From Phymatolithon calcareum (taxonomy: Eukaryota; Rhodophyta; Florideophyceae; Hapalidiales), in assembly GCA_977006965.1 (NCBI GenBank), contig OZ345361.1, forward strand, positions 2,852,001 to 2,916,000: a DNA stretch of 64,000 bases. The letters are read 5' to 3'. Under the pieces are notes generated by a model. That model made no database searches and was not told where the DNA came from. It saw nothing but the letters and a program-made list of their open reading frames with translations. A program made the position numbers and the translations under genes. Below, in pieces: positions 21,201 through 30,400 of this stretch. Every line of letters starts with the position of its first letter. Positions within the stretch are counted from its first letter, which is position 1.

Positions 21201-22124
21201 GACTCCGGGGTGAGGGCATGGCTCGAGTGAGAGTGGGAGAAGCGGCTTTCCGGCCAAGGTACGATCATCCAGGGGGATTGCGGTAGCGTGTATCTGTAGA
21301 CACGCAATATTGCAGGGCTGTAATGAACGACATTATCACCATCGACCTAGGAGCTCTATAACGGTTCCTTGTGATCTATCCACCGACACTGACAACACAG
21401 TATCGTGAACCACTCTTCCAAGAGGAACAAACGGATTTATCGCAGACGTAGACTAACACTCAACGTAATATTAGTCTAGCGTCGGTTAGTGCCCCCCCTT
21501 TTTGCAGGGTGTGCAATCGCTCGCCCCCGCCCTATTTAAGCGGCCATTCTGATCGCATCTTAGACAGAGGCATCGCATCACAGAGACATCACCCCTTTTC
21601 AAGATAAACCCCAACCCTTATCTTTTCACTCCCAGTGATTACATATCGAAGTGTGAGCGCTACAGCGGCTATGAATTCCTTTCTTTGTAAAGGTTCAGGG
21701 GGGTTTAATTTGGTGAGGGTTGTTCTCGTCTTGGCGTCTGTTCTCTACCGACCTTATCGCCTCTTATACGCTAATCCTTCCCTCTTGGTATTCTTCTCTT
21801 GTATCTGCAGTTGGGTGTAGCGTTTCTTGCGGTGTACTGCAAACTCTTCGAGAAGTTTGACTGCATCTCGTTTGGAGTACAGACATTCGCATGCGTTCCT
21901 TTTCGGGTTAGGCACATACCACAGGTTCAGATGCATCATTGTGCACGTGTAGTACAACGTCGAATTTGTGAACCGAAACAGTCTTTGAGCAGGATTCCCG
22001 TCCCTTCTTTGAGGGCTCTCACAAGGGCTCATGATTAATTGTAATAACAGTACGAAAAAACTGTACTTCCTCCCGCCATCATATTCTTGGCCATCTACTG
22101 CCCACCCTGGACACGCATGAGTAA

Positions 22125-23290
22125 ATGGGGCTGTGCTCAAAAGTGATAGCAAGCCGGCAAAGGCACCGAAGGTCTAACCCGACACGAAGACAACGTTTGA
22201 GAAATTTCTTTCTATTCGTCCAGGAGCCCAAAAGTAACGAAATCCTGCTGCAATACAAAAACGGGGAATGGCAACTTCCCTTCTTCATAATTCTCAAAAA
22301 CTTCCGATGTTGGGCGGTCAGCAAATGGGTTTCCGAGGCACTCCAACATTTCGGGTGGTCTTTCGAAATCGTCTTGCCACGATGTTTGTGGTGTAACATA
22401 TATTCCAACGATGAGCCATTAGTCCGGGATCAGGCTTTTTTTGGTCATGGAGCGGCAAGGAGACATCGGAAAAGTTCCTTGCGATACGCAGTGGATGGAT
22501 CCTTCTTTTCTATCTCTGAACTCAGAGGTGCATGACGCGGAGGACGAAGTGAACCAAAGTGCAAGGCCAGCGAGGTCCACCCATTTAGACCTTCATTTTT
22601 CGCTGTACTTCGTGCAAGGAAGACATTGCATGGATGAAAAAAAGCTCTTTTCCCAAGGATTTGGAAGTGTTTCAAGTGTAGAACAGGTTGCATGTACAGT
22701 TTTCGGGACTATTTACCGAGCAAAACTGACGAATGAAAAAAGGTGTTTTTGAAAGCAACCCCGCATTTTGTGATAGAAGGATCCATTCACGAGATGCTCT
22801 CGAAGTTTGGCACTGTAGATGACAGGCACCTTTTGCTCATGCGGGCCTACGGCGAACCATGCTCTCGCCTCTGGGACATGGAAAATGAGGAAAAAGAGGC
22901 GCTGGCAAAATATATTACCAAGCTACAGCTATGTACGGTCGGAAAGGAAGTCCTATTGGAAACTGCTGGAGTGATGGTGATGGCCCTGCCGTATATCGAA
23001 TCTCAGCTGGAAAACCTGTTGACCATTTGCGAGAAAAACGGTGTTGATTATGCGGTTATGACCAAATTGAGGAAATCCATGGCGCAAATTCGGAACATGT
23101 GCAGGACACTTGAGAGCCTAGGTTTACCCACTAATCTGCGACGTGGAGACCTAAATGAGAACATTTTTTCCAAACCTGATGGAAAAAGAAACCCGTATCG
23201 CTTTTTTGACTGCTTGAATGCTTTCATCTAGCATCCGTTTTTGGATTGTAATTGGGCGTTGTTGGACAGCTATCAGGACAAGTGAACACA
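22125..23290 (+). pseudogene. NUDIX-APH-type phosphotransferase fusion, broken
   Basis: Three plus-strand frame segments line up. Segment 22125-22440 has NEILLQYKNGEWQLPFF and VSEALQHFGWSFEIVLPRCL, resembling the start of a NUDIX-like domain. Segment 22441-22752 ends VEQVACTVFGTIYRAKLTNE. Segment 22743-23231 begins FLKATPHFVIEGSIHEMLSK and ends LGLPTNLRRGDLNENIF then YRFFDCLNAFI. The last part matches the Brenner-like catalytic loop of APH/choline-kinase-type enzymes (usually HGDLxxxN, here RGDLNEN) followed by the FFDW-type metal site (here FFDC). After a TAG the same frame reads HPFLDC, the usual next motif. Two frameshifts and a nonsense codon mark it as dead. The fused family is known chiefly from bacteria and fungi, so transfer is possible. 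Confidence 0.55.
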
Positions 23291-23956
23291 GTATCTCTCC
23301 CAGAACTGTGGAGAAGACGAGAAGGTAGTCTCGGGTGAAAAGGTTAAGGAATGCCCGAATAATACGTTCTTTAAACTTGCTAAGCTACGAGAGGCAATTC
23401 ATAAGTTTCTCATTATCGGTAACATGGAATGACCGAAAACGGGAATTTTGAGACTTGGACTGCATGATCAAAAGACGCGAATCGCCGATATATATTCCGT
23501 GAACAATGTCTGAACTGCAAACTAGGGCGCTGCATTTGATGACGGATGGATCGATGCAACACTTTTCACCTCCATGTGCTGCGCATGGAGGTGTGGTCGC
23601 AGCCAGATCTCATCCTAGTCTACTCGATTACCAAAGTTAAAGAAAGATAGAAGTAATTTCGAATGGAAAATATGTATGTGACCGTTGAGAGATTGGAGGA
23701 CAAATTGCGAGCAGAATAACGCAAAGATTTATTTTGGTTCATGAAAGGCGAACACTCGAAATGTGGCAAGTTTGACGAGAGACACGGCAAATAAGCGAAG
23801 TTGGTTTCAATTCGCAGTAGGTAAAGAAGAATAAGACTTGTGCGCGCGTTTCAAAATAGGACCAGAAAAAAATTCAGCTACTGTAGCTGTCTTGAGTATC
23901 CAAGAACTGAACGAAGGGTTCAGGTCCTGAATGAGACGACGGCGGATGCCTGAGGT

Positions 23957-24070
23957 CCATACAGCTTGCTTGGGCAGAAACCACAAGAGGGATGTTGTGC
24001 TTTCAGCAAGATGTCTTACAGCTCGCTTGGCCAGAAACTCCAATGGGATGTAGTGACTTCGGCAGGAGTG
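23957..24070. repeat. 57-bp tandem duplication
   Basis: ACAGCTTGCTTGGGCAGAAAC and ACAGCTCGCTTGGCCAGAAAC start two adjacent copies (about 23957-24013 and 24014-24070) that continue in parallel (GGGATGTTGTG / GGGATGTAGTG). 23290-24600 holds nothing else recognisable. Confidence 0.65.
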
Positions 24071-24599
24071 GCCCAGTCCAATGATACGCAATGGATGGTT
24101 GCTCGGCAGTGCAAATGCGTTGCTGACCTTCGACGAAAGAGTAAGTTTATCTTTCGATATCCGCGGGGGTTGGTTTGTAGTTGGTAACGTTGATCGTGGT
24201 GACTTCCTCGAGAAAGACTTCGGTCACCGCTTAAATCATCTCTACATCAGTCCATGTATTTCTGACTGTCTGTCTACATTCTCTCAAGGTATCCGAAGTG
24301 TCAACGAATGGGACAATGCGTTTCACAAGGTTAGTAATCCGCGCCAGTAGACTTTCTTTGATCACAGTCGGTCGCCATCGCTAACTGCCAACGGTACTTC
24401 CATTCAACTCTTTGTTCCAACGGATTTATAAACTTGCTGTCGGTGGTGAGCAGGTAGCTATGTTATCCCGGCGAGGTGATACATCCCATGGCACCCCAAC
24501 GGGATGAAAAAACAGGGGCTGATAAGCCGGGTATCGCCCTCAACTTTCGAAACCGCTCATGATTCGGAACAACTCGGTAGTCCCGCGGGCGTGATTTCG

Positions 24600-24830
24600 G
24601 TCCCTCGGGATCAAATCACACCCTTGTGACGTCCATCGTGATTCTTTAAATTCGCAATTTAACGCTTTATCCAATTAAGCTATAAACATTAGCCCGTACT
24701 TTAAGTAATACTGGGTTAGAAGCTCTAACTTTTTCAGTGTAAACGATAAACTCTTCCACCCGCGGGCCCCTCGGGAGCAAAATCGCATCCTTGTGACGTC
24801 CCTCGTGATTCCTTACACGGTCAGTCCCTT
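24600..24830. repeat. Pair of about 60-bp direct repeats
   Basis: CCCTCGGGATCAAATC and TTGTGACGTCCATCGTGATT near 24601-24645 recur as CCCTCGGGAGCAAAATC and TTGTGACGTCCCTCGTGATT near 24767-24815. They flank the tRNA-like half on one side. 24831-25260 has no gene I can support. Confidence 0.6.
24646..24689 (-). pseudogene. 5' half of an organelle-type tRNA (anticodon GCG, Arg?)
   Basis: The minus strand has T8-A9, a 4-bp D stem (GCTT/AAGC) around AATTGGATA, and a 5-bp anticodon stem (TTAAA/TTTAA) closing the loop TTGCGAA. The anticodon would be GCG. The A-box-like TAGCTTAATTGG is canonical. The 3' half is missing: the sequence after the anticodon stem instead matches a repeat also found near 24766-24830. 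AT-rich composition suggests mitochondrial origin. It is not a functional tRNA. Confidence 0.4.
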
Positions 24831-25265
24831 AAGTTTCAGGCGATAACCTATACATGTCAGACAATACAGTCAAGACACACGTCTATGAGATTCAGAGCAT
24901 TCCGGATGGGTATGGTCACGCACAGGATGCAGACCGGGATTGGTTCCCCGGCACTGCTTGCTGCGGGCAACGCTCAGAGTGGAGGAGTGATTGCACGGAA
25001 TGGGCCCGTCAGATCACCAACGGGGAGAGCATCCGCGCATGAACTAAGTGGCTAGGAGGGCTGGAGGCACGTTTGTTTCAACTCTTGTGTTGAGCTATGG
25101 CTTTAGCTGGTTGGTGTGTTACCAAAGTTTAATTCTTGCAAGCTAACCCTTCTATTTGTAGTCTTAGGAAACCTACCGAAACCCTAAACAAACTTCCCAT
25201 GTACAAGGACGTGGATTCCCCATGGGTAGATGTCGCACACTTGAGACATTTCTCGACTCCCCTTT

Positions 25266-25481
25266 CCTTCTTTTATTGCAGAAAAACGCTAACTTCAGTT
25301 AGTGCCTGAGGATGTTTCCAAACAGCCCCTCACTGTTCACGAATTTGAGTATTTCGAGCGGTTTCTCATTGCAAATTCCCTCTACCGTTTTGGTGCCAAC
25401 TGTACCAATACTCTGGCGTCTTGATACATTCCGTCCACTACAGCGTAGGAGTAGATGCTCAACGGTCTCCTTGGTTCCCAC
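25266..25481 (-). pseudogene. LINE C-terminal fragment
   Basis: The minus frame reads GTKETVEHLLLRCSGRNVSR and GTVGTKTVEGICNEKPLEIL. This is the same C-terminal CCHC-type tail as in the fragments at 17200-17400 and 26283-26552. The end near 25266 has the family's TTCTTTTATTGCAG-type tail when read on the plus strand. Confidence 0.75.
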
Positions 25482-25994
25482 TCAGCTGGCCTTGCATATT
25501 GGGTCGTAATCAACCGAACCATCTTGAAAACCTGCCACCAGTAAGCAACATTCTGCGGCGACTCCCCTTACTGTCCTAACAATCCGTTAGTCTAATTACT
25601 CAAACACCGCATTTTGCTGCACATACTTGCATGCCATAGACGAACCCGACTCTGCTCGCTGCTCCAGGTTCACGACCACGGCAGTCGTCCAGCCCTTCTG
25701 ATGACGAGCTGTCTTCTAACATGCGTCGCCGCTCACACAGATTGGTTGTCTGTCTCCGGCTCATGCTCTCCGTGCGGTGTCATAAACTAGATAGAGTCGA
25801 CACGCAAGATCGATATTCAACATTTTGCCTGGGTACTGCAGCGAGCGAGGAAAGTCGATTGGTCTGAGTGGTGATCATAAAAGCGCCTGTCGTCTTCATT
25901 CTGTCCTCGCCTCCCAGAGAGTGCTTCAGGAAAATACATTCTGGGCATGGTGTCGCGCCCGCTGCATTTTCCCGTTGGCTGCACAGAAGCGGTG

Positions 25995-26605
25995 AGTGCG
26001 TGTTTTAGTTGATAGAGGAGTTCGACAAGGATCCCCCTCGAACTCAACTATGTACTGTATAACAGTTTCCATTGATGAGTTTGCAGAGCGCGTGACCGAA
26101 ATATGACGCTGTCGACGAATTAGCAAGAAGGGCTATTTGCGAATCAAGCTTATTGGATCATCAGAAGGTTCCTCTGGCACTCGAGGCAGCGCGATCAATC
26201 ATTAGGCCTTCCTTACGAGCCGAAACTGTCGCCGTTCCGACACTTCCCCGAGAGCTGCCCATATCGCCACAGACGGGCAGAAGTGATCTTACACCAGCTG
26301 ATTGGAGACTGTACCCCAATAGTGGCCTTGTTAAGGCATGGATACACAAGGTCGTATGACCCAATGTGCAAAACCTGTAACTCTGGTTGCAAGGAAACTG
26401 CCGAGCACCTGATTTTAAGATGCGGTGGGCGTTCCGTCTCCACACGTAAGTTTATTGGTAGAGTTGGTACAAAAACCGTAGAAGAACTATGCCGTGAGAT
26501 ACCCTTAGCAATACTCAAATTTCTAAACAATGCTGTTGCAGCACAGCTTTAGGAGCTTACCGTCAGTGTGAGCAATCTTTCCGCAATAAAGAAAGAAAGA
26601 AATAC
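25995..26605 (+). pseudogene. Internally deleted LINE: RT fragment plus C-terminal tail
   Basis: Near 26005-26100 a plus frame reads LVDRGVRQGSPSNSTMYC and SIDEFAERVTEI, matching block B of the intact RT at 15480-15560. Next come a post-RNase H linker (PLALEAARSIIRPSLR) and the zinc-knuckle-like tail CKTCNSGCKETAEHLILRC, ending VEELCREIPLAILKFLNN. The 3' end has AATAAAGAAAGAAAGAAA. RT core and RNase H are deleted between these parts. Confidence 0.78.
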
Positions 26606-27049
26606 CGGACGAAATGGCAGATATACCAGGATGTCGCAAACACGTAATCGAGGAATAATCTGAAAGTTGGACTGGTCTCTCTGATTTACATGGCATATTC
26701 TTGGGCAAAGTTCATCGTTATTATCGTAACTTTTTGTAGTCGAATTTCACCGGCAGAGGAACGCGCAATGGGCAGCCCGGTAATGCGCAATGTCCGACAC
26801 CCAACATCATGTTGTGTAAGTTCACTGAGCACATCTCCCAGAGAATCGGCGCCTCAGAAATACTATAAATAAAATCTGCGACCGGCGCTGATCCCAATCT
26901 GGGCACGTCGAAAGTAACAAGAACACTCAACGTCAAACACTATGCTACAGAAGTAACCGCACGGCTGTTAAGCCACTTGCTTTCTGTAAAGAAGACTTGC
27001 GGCTCGCACGGGGGCAATTTGCACCCAAGGCGCAAGTTTTGACCAACAA

Positions 27050-27350
27050 GCACCGTTTGGGTTATTGCAGTGACACAGGAGTATGGTTCGCAGACGACGT
27101 CCTCCTGACGGCAAAGAATCCTAAAGCACTGCAAACAGATAGCTAGTACATCTGCAGAACATCGCGAGAGTGCACAGATACGAGGATATAGTTTCATGCT
27201 TGACCACAAGTCCCTTCACACAGTCAGAGATGTGACTGACCTGGGAGTTTCCCTTTCGGAAAATGGTATTAAAAGCTGTAAGATGCTGGAAAGAATTTGC
27301 AACGCACTTTTTCTGATGATGAACTGTGTGCACATTGTTATAGAAGACTG
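27050..27350 (+). pseudogene. LINE reverse transcriptase fragment
   Basis: GVWFADDVLLTAKNPKALQ (catalytic FADD motif) near 27081 and VRDVTDLGVSLSENGIKSCK then MLERICNA near 27220-27305 correspond to blocks C and D of the LINE RT at 15600-15880. Stops lie between them. It lies about 100 bp from the end of the ECM29 gene. Confidence 0.75.
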
Positions 27351-27457
27351 TACATAAATTTTTGCAGCCCAACAAGCAGATTTGCTTATCTGCGGATTGT
27401 AGTTATATGTACAGTACTATTGTCTTATGCTAGTTGTTTGGTTCTCTCCAAACGATC

Positions 27458-30400
27458 CTAAAAAGCGCCTTCGAAGTGAAAGCGAACGTTCTTCGCATCC
27501 GCCTGAACCAGCGGGTCAGCATCACGTTCCGCGACCTCTCTGATGCTCGCTTTGAGGTTTTCCCCAACTCCCTTCCAGAATCCGTCCCCAACTTTCTCGC
27601 CGGTTTTCTGTAGCAGCGCAATGCCCGCGCGTCTGACTTTTGCAAACTTCTTATCTCCAACTCCGCAATCTGAGCACTCCAAAATTGCATCAAGTGCTGC
27701 ACCCTTCACCACACTTTTCTCCGTACGCTCAACAGCTCTCGCTAGACACTCCAGCATGGGCGCCCGCACATCCCTCTCAAAATGCATAACGTCCTTGACC
27801 GCGTCAACCAAAACTACGAAATGAGCTTCCTGTGCCGACTTCTCCCCTGTTTCGCCAACATACGCTGCCTCCGCACATTCCAGTGCTACCACGGTCGCAG
27901 CGCGCAACGCTTTGCGCGCTTTGTTTCGCTCATCTACAGCATTCGCATCGCTCCCTGCGCGTACGGTCGACGTGCTGCTCTTGCTTGCCGCGCTATCTTC
28001 AGTCTTAGACCACACTGGTTGTAGCTGTTCAACAATCCTGGGAAAGGAGTCGTGGCTAGGGCTTCTCGCGCTTTTCAGAACGCTCTTCAGTGCCGCAAGC
28101 GCCACAGAGCGATATTGTGCTTTTCCGCGGAAGCACTCCTTCAGTACAATATTGACCACATTTTCAGCCCCACCGACCTTTTCCCAGACTTCCTTCGCCT
28201 TGTCGCAATCAGCGATAGAACCGAACGCATCAACCACAGCCTCCTTCCCATCAAATATACGCCCTGGAAGAGCGCGAATAAGCGCACTAGCCGCCTTCGC
28301 AAGTAACTCAACGTTAACGCTCTCATTGCTCGCATCGGCAAGGGCCCCGATAGCAACCGCGGCGCCCTGTTTGACCTTATATTGCTGTGACTCCTCCAGT
28401 CTCTCGCAACAAATATCACAGATCTCTGTCGCGTAAACCCTCAACCCAGCATCCGAGCTAGGGCACCCTTCGCTCCACACGTCGACCCAATTCGCAGTCG
28501 CATCTTCCCCGCCATCAGTCTCAAACATGCCCATATATGCCACTGGGAGCAGCTCCGCCGCGTGTCTTCGCACAGTGTCCGGTGCCTGCCTCCACAATCC
28601 GATGGCGACGAAAGACGCCAGCGCGCGATCCTTCGAATCCTCTGAGCCCGCAAGCTCTCTCATTTCCGCACATATCTTGCCTACCGCGTCCACAGACGCG
28701 AGCTTGGCGGCCATGCCGAGTGCGGCGCACCAAGAGCGCCTTAATGTGCTGTTGGCGTCCATGCGAGCAGCCGTTAAACACGCCTTCATTATTCTTGCAG
28801 CGTGCTTTCCCATAACTCCCGCACACGAGCGCAGGAGGCTCGAGATAAAGCGAGCAGTCGCCGCGCGAGTCGGCACGCCGACTCCACTTCGCGCGAGTTG
28901 CGTGAGCTTGGGGACGAGCTCCTTTGCAACGTCCTCGTCGACGAGCCCAACAATGCGCTCAAGCGCCTCGATCCAGGGCGCAGTGGAATCGCTCGCAATT
29001 TTCGCGCGCGCAGACTCTAGCTCTTCTTTCTCCTCGACGTGGAACTGCGCGTAGTTCAAGATCTGCGGTTCCACCTCCGTAGCAGACTCGAGCATGCAGT
29101 ACGCGACGTCCGGAATCGATTCTCTTAACGCATTCCCTCCAAACCGGAGAATCTTAGACAATGTATGGTTTGCTAGTGCACGGACCTCATCCACGCGATG
29201 CGTGAACGCGGATAATAGCGCCGGTACAACAATTGCGACCGCCTTCGATGCGTTTTCCAGCCCCGACTGAGCAGGGTCACACAGGAAGATGGACAGCTCT
29301 GACAAGGCTCGTCCGAGACCCCAAGCTGATTTACGTACGCTTTCCTTGATGTCATCCATAGCGCGGAGGGTAATGTACCAGAATTCTTTCACCCAGTCTT
29401 CAACCTCTTCCCATTTTCGTGACGCGAGTGCATCGCGCAGCGCGGCACATCCTGCTTCACGTACCCGCCATTGCGTGGATACGATAGATTTCAGGCAGTG
29501 TTTCACAATGTCGGGGAAGAGAGCTGTCACGGCCGCGACTACCGTTTTATGTCCAGCCGCTTTGGCGACTGCGCGCAGTACTGAACTCATTGCAAGCCGG
29601 ATGCTCTCCGAAGGATCGTAACAGTACACATACAAGCGAGGTAGAAGCGTTTTTGCGTGCGGTTGCAGTTGTTTTGCCGCTATATCCGTGTCGAGGAGCG
29701 AACTTCCTGCCAGAGCTGCACCTCGCCGACTGTTCCACAGTGCGGTATGCCCTGCAAGATCCATAAATTTATAGACGAGGTCCGGTTGCCCCATATCCTG
29801 CGCAAGCGAGCACAGTTCTTTGTAAGTCGCACCGCCGGTCTTTGAAGTCGACGTTGCCGATTTTCCAGCACCGCTGCTTCCCGCCGGAAGCCCCGGTAAG
29901 TCTACAAGACCCCCTTCATCACCAGAAACTGTAGAACCTGCACGAGCTTTGTTGACGGTGAGAGAGCGAACAAGAGAATGAACAAGATCCTCTTGCGCAC
30001 CGGGTGGAGATAGTTCATAAACAAGAGCAATTCCTCGCGAGGCAAGCTGTTGCACAAGGTCGGATCGATCGCTCAATTGAGTTGTGAACGCGCGCTGTGC
30101 TTTTGTCAAAATGTGACCTACATGTCCTTGAACGCTTTTAAAGCGCTCCTCATCCGTCGGCGTTGCGAATCTGTACTGTGCGCTTAAACTTTTCCCATGC
30201 GGAGTTCCAATAAGTCTCAAGAACGTGAAGAGATAAAGACCACCGCCTGCGCGGGCCTGCGGGCGTTGATGTAAGCACAACTCGACACACGCATCCAGTA
30301 TGCCAGGAACATCCAACGAATATTCTTGGCTTAAAAGTGTTACCTTGCCTCTATTTTCCGAGCCTGCTTCATGGGATGAAAGCGAAATCCCAGGACGTCG

